Assembly (NCBI GenBank): GCA_963743785.1
Contig: CAVURD010000035.1
Location: 1 to 64,000, forward strand
Direction of reading: 5' to 3'
From: Bog-473 sp963743785
GTDB lineage: Bacteria > Actinomycetota > Acidimicrobiia > Acidimicrobiales > RAAP-2
Length of the DNA stretch: 64,000 nucleotides
Below are positions 19,350 to 26,896 of this stretch, piece by piece (within the stretch, counting starts at the first letter, position 1; each line of letters begins with the position of its first letter). Made by a program: the position numbers and the translations under genes. The notes under the pieces were generated by a model that saw only the letters and a list, made by a program, of their open reading frames with translations, did not search any database and had not been told where the DNA came from.

Positions 19350-20386
19350 ATGAAGGCCTTGCAGGTGACCGCCCACGGTCGGCCGGGGGATGTCCTGGCG
19401 GTGCGCACCCTCGAGCGACCCGAGCCCGGACCGGGTGAGGTGCAGGATCAGGGTCGGGGCGGCCTCGTTGAACTTCAATGACATCGACCGATGTCTCGGC
19501 AAGCTGGTGTCGGTCCCCACGCCCCCGCCCTTCACGTTGGGCATGGACGTCTGCGGAGTCGTGGACGACCACGGGCGAGGGCGCCGAGCAGTGGCTGGGC
19601 AAACGGGTGGTCGCCATCACCAAGACGGCGCTGGGCGGAATTGCCGAGTTCGCCATCGCCCCCGCGGTCTCGGTCTTCGATGCGCCGGATCAGCTCGATG
19701 ACGCCGAGGCCACCGCCTTCGTGCTCTCGTTCCAGACCTCGCATCTGGCGCTGTTCCGCCGCGGGCGGCTCCGCGCCGGGGAGACCCTGGTCGTGCACTC
19801 GGCGGCCAGCGGGTTGGGCACCGCCGGGATCCAACTGGGCAAGGCGGCCGGAGCACGGGTCATCGCCGTCGCCGGCGGCCCGGAGAAGGGAGCGCTGTGC
19901 GCCTCGCTCGGAGCCGACCTGGTGGTGGACCACCTCACCGAGGACTTCGTCGAAGCGGTCCTGACCGCCACTGACGATGTCGGGGCTGACGTCGTCTACG
20001 ACTTGACCGGGGGCGACTTCGCCGAACGCTCATGGCGTTGCACGGCGCGGGGTGGTCGCTACCTGGCCGTGGGGTTTGCCGACGACGAGAACAATGGGAT
20101 GACCGGACGCCCGCTGCGGATGGCCTGCATCGGCAACATCGACATCGTGGGCGTCATGGTGGCCTGGGCGGAGTCGGTCGACCCGGGCATGCGACGGTTC
20201 GGCTTCAACCCGTTCGGGCGGGACGTGGCCGATGAGATCCACGCCGATCTGCTGCGCCTGGTGGCCGAGGGGGCGATCCGGCCCTACGTCGGACGCCGCG
20301 TGACCATGGAAGAGGCGGGAACCGCTCTCGACGCGCACGAGGATCGGCGTTCCCTGGGTCGCACCGTGGTGGAGATAGTCCATTGA
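19350..20386 (+). CDS. zinc-less medium-chain (quinone oxidoreductase-like) dehydrogenase (two frameshifts)
   Basis: About 345 residues. Start ATG at 19350 (MKALQVTAHGRPGDVL), shift near 19445 to VGAASLNFNDIDRCLGK, shift near 19565 to TGEGAEQWLGKRVV, then one frame to the end. NADPH-binding motif HSAASGLGTAGIQLGKAAGA and the AVGFADDENN segment match acryloyl-CoA/quinone reductase-like MDR enzymes; the structural zinc Cys cluster is absent. It overlaps the sulfotransferase start (TTGA). Likely reduces an enone or enoyl-CoA; substrate unknown. Confidence 0.85.
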
Positions 20387-21678
20387 TCGACGTCGCCTAC
20401 ACCTGGCGTGACTCCGAGTTGAAGATCAAGCCGCTGCGCGCCCTGAACGGCGTGGGAGCGCAGTTGTCCCGCTTCGGGGTGGACCTCCCGTCGCTGACGC
20501 CGTCGTCCATCGTCAGGTCGGCGGTCAAGACGGCCGGCGCCGATGACCTGGGCAGCGACAGCTACCGCGAGCCACTCGAGGTGTTCCTGGCGTCGTGCAC
20601 GAGCGAGGCCGATCTGACCACCTTCGGCCGGATCCTGATTTCCAAGATGCTCGCCTCGGCCCTGGCCAATCGGATCTCCCTCCATCGCTGGTCGGTGGAG
20701 CACCCCGAGGTGCGGGCCGAGCGTATCGACAGTCCGTGGATCATCGTCGGGTTGCCCCGCACCGGGACCAGCCTGCTGTCCATGTTGCTCGGGCTCGATC
20801 CGATGGCCCGCCCGCTGCTCCAATGGGAGGCCGCCCACCCCATCCCTCCGCCGACCCTGGAGGAGGCGGACCAGGACCCTCGCATCGCCCAGACCACCAA
20901 GGAGCTGGACGGGCTGATGAAGCTCAATCCCCCGCTCAAGGCCATGCACCCGTTCGGGGCCACCTTGGCCCAGGAATGCGTGTCCCTGTTCATGTACGAC
21001 GTGCGGACCCTGGCTCTCGAGACCCAGGCGCACGTGCCCACCTACGCCCGGTGGTTGGAGCAGGCCGACATGACGCCGGCCTACGCCCAGCACCGACTGG
21101 CCCTGCAGACCTTGCAGTCGCGCCAGCCCACCGAGCGATGGATCCTCAAGACCCCCAACCACCTGTGGCACCTCGAGGCGTTGCTGGCGGCCTACCCCGA
21201 TGCCCGCATCATCTGGACCCACCGCGACCCGGGACCGGTCGTCACCTCGCTGGCCAGCCTGGCCAACGCCGGGCAGCGTCCCCTGACCCGGCGAACCGAC
21301 CCTCGCCCCACCGCGACGGAGTGGAAGCGCAAGTGCGCCTTCGCGCTGGGCTCGGCCGTCGCCTTCGACGAGAAGTCCGAGGACGGATGGTGCCAGCACA
21401 TGCACTACGACGCCCTGATCGACGATCCGTTGGGGACGGTCCGTCAGCTCTACCGTCACTTCGGGAGCGAAGTCAGCGGCCTCCACGCCCGGCGCATGGA
21501 GACCTTCCTCGAGCACCGGCCGAAGGACGCCTTCGGCCGCCACCGCTACGACCCGGCCGATTTCGGGTGGACCTATGCCGGCCTGGCCAAGGAGTTCGGC
21601 GACTACATCGAGCGCTACCACATTCGATCCGAGATCAAGATTGATCAGCCGACCGGACAGACGCACGCCGGCAACTAG
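20383..21678 (+). CDS. sulfotransferase family protein
   Basis: 431 residues. PAPS 5'-phosphosulfate loop GLPRTGTSLLSMLLG (around residue 125) and the 3'-phosphate region THRDPGPVVTSLASL are clear, with ILKTPNHLWHLEALL between them, as in the large bacterial sulfotransferase family common in actinobacteria. TTG start overlaps the stop of the MDR gene by two bases. The acceptor cannot be predicted: lipids and small hydrophobic alcohols are typical for the family. Cytoplasmic, no membrane segment. Context with MDR and TetR suggests a small inducible unit. Confidence 0.88.
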   Translation: MIDVAYTWRDSELKIKPLRALNGVGAQLSRFGVDLPSLTPSSIVRSAVKTAGADDLGSDSYREPLEVFLASCTSEADLTTFGRILISKMLASALANRISLHRWSVEHPEVRAERIDSPWIIVGLPRTGTSLLSMLLGLDPMARPLLQWEAAHPIPPPTLEEADQDPRIAQTTKELDGLMKLNPPLKAMHPFGATLAQECVSLFMYDVRTLALETQAHVPTYARWLEQADMTPAYAQHRLALQTLQSRQPTERWILKTPNHLWHLEALLAAYPDARIIWTHRDPGPVVTSLASLANAGQRPLTRRTDPRPTATEWKRKCAFALGSAVAFDEKSEDGWCQHMHYDALIDDPLGTVRQLYRHFGSEVSGLHARRMETFLEHRPKDAFGRHRYDPADFGWTYAGLAKEFGDYIERYHIRSEIKIDQPTGQTHAGN

Positions 21679-21981
21679 CCGGGTGGGAAGGGGAGGCAGG
21701 TGGCGCGCCATCGAGAAGCACGTCGCCGACATCTTCACGAAGTCCTACCGGTGTCCCAGTCGGGGCCGGGTCCTGGCCGAGCTGCGCTTTCTCGAGTCCT
21801 GACCGTCGTCTCGGCGGACCACCGCCGCGAGATCGCTGCGGGGTTGTCAGGCATCGACGATCGGCGGGAGTGAGTCCCGCAAGCCGTGCAGCGCTGCGGC
21901 TCGAAGAATACGATCTCCCTGTCAGGCCGGTCGGGACCACGCCTATTGGTCCCGACGAACAGGCAGGGAGGGAGTGCGACC
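21679..21981. other. 303-bp gene-free stretch with a stem-loop
   Basis: No convincing gene. A perfect 9-bp stem with a 7-base loop (TCGGGACCA ... TGGTCCCGA) at 21931-21955 ends 26 bp before the next ATG. It has no T-run, so it may be an attenuator, a protein site or the end of the sulfotransferase transcript. GGCAGGGAGGGAG downstream is the ribosome-binding region. Confidence 0.5.
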
Positions 21982-22638
21982 ATGACCGACGCTGTGCTCA
22001 CCGAATCCGGGAAGGACCCGCACGTCCAGCTCGATCCTGGCCCGGGGGCTGGCTCACCACCCGTCGCGCAAGGCCCACCGGTGGTTCCCGAGTTCGCCAT
22101 CGTGCCCTTGCGCGGGCTGCCCATCGTCGCCGCCCTGTTGATCGGCCTGATCGTGGCGATCGCCTCGAATTCACTATGGGCCTTGACCTTTTTCCATGTG
22201 GGCGGTGGTGGCCTCTGGACCAGCATCGACCTGTTCCTCGGCCTGATCATCGGACCGATACTGGGGGGGCTGTCGGTGCAGGCCCGCATCGAGTTCACCG
22301 TCCGCTTCATGCCCAAGATGTTGCTGATCATGCCCACGTTGGTGGCGATGACACTCGGGGCCGGGTTTCAACTGGCCCGTCACCTCGGCAACCTCGATGC
22401 CGCCTACCCTCACCACGGCTGGCTCGTCGCCTCGTACGTCATTGTGGGCGTCATGGCCGTGATCGCCCTCGGGCTCCTGGAGCCGGCCAATCTGGCGGTG
22501 CTCTTCGAGCTGAAGAAGCCCCGCCCGAACGGCGAGCGAATCGGGCGACTGATGAAGGTGTTCGTCTACACCGCGGGGATCACGGGATTGATGCAGATCG
22601 CCACCATCGTCATCATGACCTTCCTGGCGAGCCGATGA
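21982..22638 (+). CDS. integral membrane protein, unknown function
   Basis: 218 residues. A Pro/Gly-rich N-terminus of about 45 residues is followed by four to five predicted helices (around 50-70, 80-100, 115-130, 150-170, 195-215). Conserved-looking points are WALTFFHVGGGGLW, IEFTVRFMPKMLLIMP and HLGN. Resembles small heme/copper-type membrane proteins such as the DUF2269/CopD-like group, but this is only an impression. ATG at 21982 with AGGGAGGGAG upstream. Overlaps the next gene as ATGA, so the two probably form a complex or act together. Confidence 0.8.
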   Translation: MTDAVLTESGKDPHVQLDPGPGAGSPPVAQGPPVVPEFAIVPLRGLPIVAALLIGLIVAIASNSLWALTFFHVGGGGLWTSIDLFLGLIIGPILGGLSVQARIEFTVRFMPKMLLIMPTLVAMTLGAGFQLARHLGNLDAAYPHHGWLVASYVIVGVMAVIALGLLEPANLAVLFELKKPRPNGERIGRLMKVFVYTAGITGLMQIATIVIMTFLASR

Positions 22639-23117
22639 GTACCGCTACCGAGACAATGCCCCCAGGCGGCGGAGGACTCGACGAGGCCGACCTCCGTCAG
22701 GCCGATCTCCCGCCCGTTGCTCGAATGGGCGCCCTCACCCTGGCGCTGATCGTGGCCGGTGGGGTCCTGATGGCCGCGCAATACGGGAAGACGCACTCGC
22801 TCATCGTTCCGACCATCCTGGCGGCGGCCGGCGCCGTCGTGCTGGTGCTCAACGTGATCCTCCTGGCACGGGTGAAGGCCTTCGCCTGGACGGTGTTCTT
22901 CCGGGTCTTCGGGTGGGCGTTGCTGGCCTACCTGGTCATCGCGGGGATCCTCGAGTTCGTGTTCATCTTCGACCACACGCCCGCGCACCAGCTTGCCTTG
23001 TTCAGCGCGCTGCTGTTCCTCTTCGCCGTGGACGTGCCGCTGATCCTCGCCTTCTCGGTGGCACGCTGGCAGCCGGTCCCGCGGATCAGCCGTCTGAACG
23101 CGCCCCAGCCGTTGTGA
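22635..23117 (+). CDS. integral membrane protein, unknown function
   Basis: 160 residues with four predicted helices (about 33-52, 55-75, 85-110, 120-142) and an acidic N-terminus (LDEADLRQADLP). ATG overlaps the previous stop (ATGA). No family recognised. Functional coupling with the preceding membrane protein is inferred from overlap and similar size only. Confidence 0.8.
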   Translation: MSTATETMPPGGGGLDEADLRQADLPPVARMGALTLALIVAGGVLMAAQYGKTHSLIVPTILAAAGAVVLVLNVILLARVKAFAWTVFFRVFGWALLAYLVIAGILEFVFIFDHTPAHQLALFSALLFLFAVDVPLILAFSVARWQPVPRISRLNAPQPL

Positions 23118-23218
23118 TGGGCTGGGGCACATCTCAAGCTTGGGTACGCAGTGGCAGAGACCTCACGATGGCCTGGTCGAGCACCGGTCCGAGCGCCTTC
23201 ATCGGCAAGACTGTGCGG

Positions 23219-24204
23219 ATGACGATCTTGGTGACGGGCGGCGCAGGCTACATCGGCTCTCACGCCGTCCGTCTGCTGGGCGATCGGGGACGGGACGTCG
23301 TCGTGCTCGACAGCATGGAATTCGGTCACCGGGCCGCCGTCGGCGATAGCGCCCCTCGTGGAGGCCGACATCGCCGACGACGAGGCGGTGAAGAAAAGTC
23401 GTCAGCCAATTCGATGTCGATGCCGTCATGCATTTCGGCGGGTACAAAGCAGCCGGCGAGTCCATGGAGCAACCGGGACGGTACTTTCACAACAACGTTT
23501 CCAAGAGCGCTTCGTTGATCGAGACTCTCAGCCGCGCCGGCGTCAAGAGATTCGTCTTTTCCTCAAGCTGTGCCGTGTACGGGACTCCCGAGCGAGTCCC
23601 CGTCAATGAGGACGCACCCATCCGCCCCGAGAGTCCCTACGGGGAGAGCAAGGCCATGGTCGAGAGAATGCTCTCGTGGTACGACCGCTGCGACGGACTG
23701 CGATCGGTCAGCCTGCGTTACTTCAACGCCGCCGGCGCCTGGCCCGACGGCTCGATCGGCGAGGACTGGGGGCTGACGCTCAATCTGGTGCCGCTGGTCA
23801 TGAAGGCGGCGCTCGGGCGTCGGGGACCACTCCACGTCTTCGGTACCGACTATCCGACCCCCGATGGGACCGCCATCCGCGACTACGTGCACGTCATCGA
23901 CCTGGCCGAGGCCCACATCAAGGCACTCGAGCTCCTCGAGTCCGGCGGCCCGACGACAGCCCTCAACTTGGGGACCGGCGTGGGCTCCTCCGTGTTCGAG
24001 GTCCTGGCGGCGGCCGAGCGAGTGATCGGTCGTCCCGTTCCCCACGAACTGGCTCGGCGTCGAGCCGGTGACCCGGTTGCTCTCTTCTCGGATACCCGCC
24101 GAGCGAGTGAGATCCTCGGCTGGGAGGCGAAGTCGGGGTTGGACGACATCGTTGCGTCGGCCTGGGCGTGGCACTCGACTCACCTCGACGGGTATGAAAT
24201 CTGA
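23219..24204 (+). CDS. galE: UDP-glucose 4-epimerase (two frameshifts)
   Basis: Extended SDR enzyme interconverting UDP-glucose and UDP-galactose, about 328 residues. N-terminus ILVTGGAGYIGSHAV is the NAD loop; shifts near 23346 and 23392 separate it from FDVDAVMHFGGYKAAGES. Catalytic SSSCAVYG and YGESKAMVE (YxxxK), substrate-site RYFNAAGA, and the GalE-typical GTDYPTPDGTAIRDYVHV follow. ATG at 23219 gives the canonical N-terminus; an in-frame start at 23169 would add 17 residues. It supplies UDP-galactose for envelope polysaccharide. The stop codon lies in a stem-loop. Confidence 0.9.
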
Positions 24205-24244
24205 TGCGCCCGTTCCTGACTGACTCGGTCAACGGTGGGCATCA
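24202..24244 (+). terminator. possible terminator between galE and the convergent operon
   Basis: TGATGCGCCCGTT at 24202-24214 pairs with AACGGTGGGCATCA at 24231-24244 with small bulges. It overlaps the galE stop and sits between convergent genes. No U-tract, as is common in high-GC actinobacteria. Confidence 0.45.
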
Positions 24245-24263
24245 GTTCCAGTGAGGCTCACGT

Positions 24264-24539
24264 TCAGCCGCTGGCGATGACCTCGCGCACCTCTACGCTC
24301 TCGAGGCTTACCGCAGACTCGGGTGGCGGGACAACGGCGGCGGCGGACGCTTCCGCTTGATCCTTTGACTCGAAGACGGCAATCGACTGTCCTTCAGTGC
24401 GATCGGCGTTCGTGTGGAAGTAACTCACCACATAGCCCGCCTGAGACTTGAGCATGGGAATGACCATCGAATTCGCCTCGCCGACGGCCTCGTCAAACCG
24501 CCCCGGCGCGACGCTGACCTTGGTGATGACTGCATACAT
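24264..24539 (-). CDS. small dimeric alpha/beta-barrel (ABM/EthD-like) protein
   Basis: 91 residues. The MYAVITKVSVAPGRFDEAV start and the SQAGYVVSYFHTNADRTEGQSIAVFESKDQAEAS core have the size and pattern of ferredoxin-like dimeric barrel proteins (antibiotic biosynthesis monooxygenase or EthD type). ATG at 24539 with GAGGAGAGG upstream. Last gene of the TetR-headed cluster, about 94 bp after the MBL gene. A catalytic role is not evident. Confidence 0.8.
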   Translation of the reverse strand: MYAVITKVSVAPGRFDEAVGEANSMVIPMLKSQAGYVVSYFHTNADRTEGQSIAVFESKDQAEASAAAVVPPPESAVSLESVEVREVIASG

Positions 24540-24633
24540 GGTTTCCTCTCCTCTCGCCCGGTCGTCGAACGGATCGTGCCATGGACTCAAGGGCACCGGC
24601 AAGGGGTGATCAAGCGCAGCGTGGTCGCCGCCG

Positions 24634-25377
24634 TCAGGCACCCTCAGGGGTGTCCGTGGCCGTGTGCGTCAACCTGCGCTGGTAGTCATCCGCCAGGGCG
24701 TGGAGAGCCTTCCGAGCATCGCCGTTGTACGAAGAGCCATGCATGATGGCGAGCGTCGTCGGCTCGAGGTCGGCCAGACGGCGAACCGTGGGTGCCGACT
24801 GCGGGGTGAGGCAGGACGCCCCGAACATGTCCTCGGCTTCAATGGCCGCGCCGATGAGGTCGTTGCCCGTCAGCGCCGGTCCATCCCCCACCTGGGTGAG
24901 CAGGTCACCGCAGAACAAGGTGCCGGTGGTCTCCTCGTACAGGACGTGGGCATCCCAACCATGTGGCACGTGCGGGGTGTCGATGCTGCGGATGCGCCGA
25001 CCACCGAGGTCGATGGTGCCGTCGGGCGCGATCGGGGTCGGGGGCCGGTCGGCCAGGTCGTCGATCGACACCATGCAACCGATAGCCGTATGGGCTACCT
25101 GAGCGTTGGGTGCCGCGCCGAGAAAGAGGTTCATGGCGCCGCACTCGTCGGCTTCAAGATGGCCAAACATGATGAACCGGAGCTGATCGAGCGGAATCAG
25201 CGTGGAGATTGCCTTCGAGACATCCGGGAACATCCGACGCGGGCCGGTGTGAAAGATGGCCGGCTCGTCGGCATCAATGAGGAATTGATTGAACGTGAAG
25301 CCGGTCGGGCCGATGTCGGGCACGAACGTTGACAGGCGGTAGATGCGCTCGGCGATCTCGTCGATGCGTGTGTCCAT
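24634..25377 (-). CDS. MBL-fold metallohydrolase, flavodiiron-like
   Basis: 247 residues. GHLEADECGAMN fits the HxExD metal motif of the flavodiiron/ODP subgroup of metallo-beta-lactamase proteins rather than HxHxDH; CGDLLTQVG and the late IMHGSSYNG supply further ligands. No flavodoxin domain follows, so this is a stand-alone diiron-type domain, possibly an O2- or NO-reacting or hydrolytic enzyme. ATG at 25377 with TAAGGAG eight bases upstream. Ten bases after the maleylpyruvate-isomerase-like gene, hence cotranscribed. Confidence 0.85.
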   Translation of the reverse strand: MDTRIDEIAERIYRLSTFVPDIGPTGFTFNQFLIDADEPAIFHTGPRRMFPDVSKAISTLIPLDQLRFIMFGHLEADECGAMNLFLGAAPNAQVAHTAIGCMVSIDDLADRPPTPIAPDGTIDLGGRRIRSIDTPHVPHGWDAHVLYEETTGTLFCGDLLTQVGDGPALTGNDLIGAAIEAEDMFGASCLTPQSAPTVRRLADLEPTTLAIMHGSSYNGDARKALHALADDYQRRLTHTATDTPEGA

Positions 25378-25387
25378 TTTCGTCTCC

Positions 25388-26120
25388 TTAGAGTGGTAGT
25401 GGGTTGCTGAGGACACCGGTGCCGGGGAGGCGACCGGACAAGGTGCGGATGAAGTCCAGGGCGTCGATCTCGACGCGCTCGCCGGACACGCCTTGGGTGA
25501 ATTTTCCGCCGGCCGGACCGTCAAGCACGAGCTCGAATGGTTGTCCGTAGATACCGGCCCATTCGGCGACGATGTCGGCGACGAGACGACCGTCATGATC
25601 GGCGGTGACCTCCATCGGGCGGGCGATGGCCGCGTGGATGTCGATCCGATGCGCCCATACATCCCGCGTGAAGCCGACGTCGAGCAGGTACTTGAGGGGC
25701 ACCCATCCGAAGGGCGGCCCGAAAGGGAGGGGGATGTAGCGGGCCGGGGGCGGCGTGCGCCACCGCCCCTTGACCGCCTTCGGCCCCACCGTCCCCACCG
25801 AGCGCGACGAGTTCGTCGTTCGACAAGTGGTTGCGCTCCCGGATCTGCAGCTCGTTCATGCCGTCGACCCAGTGGTGCGAGTCGATCTCCTTGTTGAGCG
25901 GCACGCCCCGCCGGAACTGGTGGGCGAACTCCCGGACCGACGCCTGGGCGTCACCCGAGCCCAGGACGTGCTGGACCATCGTGCGGACATCCCAGCCGGT
26001 GCAGTCGGTGGGCGTCGCCCACTCCTGCGGTGAGAGCGAGCTGACCAGATCGGCGAAGCGTGTGAACTCCACCTCGGCCAGCACTCGGGCCTCGGGACGT
26101 GTAATTCGGTTTGGCATCAT
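25388..26120 (-). CDS. maleylpyruvate isomerase / DinB-like mycothiol-dependent family protein (one frameshift)
   Basis: About 245 residues. The N-terminal DinB-like four-helix domain is recognised by ATPTDCTGWDVRTMVQHVLG, close to the signature of mycothiol-dependent maleylpyruvate isomerases; DINxH-type metal His are supplied by MVQHV and later VWAHRIDIHAAI. A shift near 25775 separates the two halves. Two tandem ATGs at 26120 and 26117; the first overlaps the TetR stop. Use of mycothiol as a thiol cofactor would fit an actinobacterium. Substrate unknown. Confidence 0.82.
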
Positions 26121-26690
26121 CTGTCGTTGCTCCTTTTGATGGCGTCGTTGACGTGGAGATCGATGAGGCGGCTGAGATGGCGGGTCCAACGATTGCCTCC
26201 GGGGTCATTGCTCACCTGCGCCTCTATGAGGCCGGCAACCATCGACACCATGCAGTCGATGTCTCCTTGCTCGAGGACGCCCAGCCTCGTTCATCAGCTT
26301 GTAGGCGCGTCCCAACACCTCCTCGGCGAGCAGGTAGGAATCGGCCGAGGGCGTGAATCCCGGTACGTGACGCTCGAAGAGCAGTTCGCACCGCGCCGCG
26401 TCCCCCACTGCGAAGGCAACGAACTCGGCCATGAACTTCTTCAGGGCGGCCCGTGCGTCACGGGGGAGCTTGACCGCATCGAGCCGCTCCAGCAGTTGCC
26501 GATTGCCGTCGGCGAACATGGCGTCGTAGAGCGCCATCTTCGATTCGAAGTAGGCGTAGAGCGACGGTTGGCGCATCCCGACCTCACGAGCAAGCGCATG
26601 CAGCGACACCCCCGCGATGCCGTGTTCCCGGGCCAGTGTCCACGCCGACTCGACGATCGTGGCCACCTTGGCCTCTCTGCGCTCCGCCAC
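26117..26690 (-). CDS. TetR family regulator, autoregulated (one frameshift)
   Basis: About 190 residues. HTH residues 7-55 (KVATIVESAWTLAREHGIAG ... MRQPSLYAYFESKMALYDAMF). A shift near 26275 moves the frame to DCMVSMVAGLIEAQVSNDPG, which ends at the TGA at 26117, overlapping the next gene's ATG. GTG at 26690 is chosen because the alternative GTG at 26702 would lie inside the palindrome. First gene of the TetR / isomerase-like / MBL / barrel-protein unit; the palindrome directly upstream makes repression of its own operon very likely. Confidence 0.85.
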
Positions 26691-26695
26691 TCGAT

Positions 26696-26730
26696 CTATC
26701 ACTAATAGGTAGTTTACCTATTAGTGATAG
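26696..26730. promoter_or_regulatory. perfect 35-bp palindromic operator
   Basis: Two perfect 16-bp arms, CTATCACTAATAGGTA and its complement, separated by GTT. It is AT-rich in a GC-rich window and starts six bases before the TetR GTG at 26690. Size and position fit an operator bound by two TetR dimers; the binding protein is inferred to be the adjacent TetR. Confidence 0.85.
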
Positions 26731-26807
26731 GAAGTCAAGGTGCAGTGACGGCCGTCGGCACCCGGGCCGCCTTGTCGGCCGGCACCACGGCTCCTCCCAT
26801 CGACAGA

Positions 26808-26848
26808 ACGAACAACGACCCCGGGCGTGGCCCGGGGTCGTTGTTCGT
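26808..26848 (-). terminator. strong stem-loop downstream of nrdJ
   Basis: Perfect 19-bp inverted repeat (26808-26826 and 26830-26848) with a 3-base loop, about 50 bp after the nrdJ stop. No U-tract follows on the minus strand, but the stem is very stable and the site separates the nrdJ end from the TetR operator. Confidence 0.75.
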
Positions 26849-26896
26849 GACGACGAGAGACGGTTCTATCGCCGTCTCATACGCTGAGGACAGGAG

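Noticed and set aside
21575..21802. Plus-strand ORF ending ...VLAELRFLES after the sulfotransferase
   Set aside because: It starts inside the sulfotransferase in another frame; the part beyond 21680 is too short to judge and has no start of its own.
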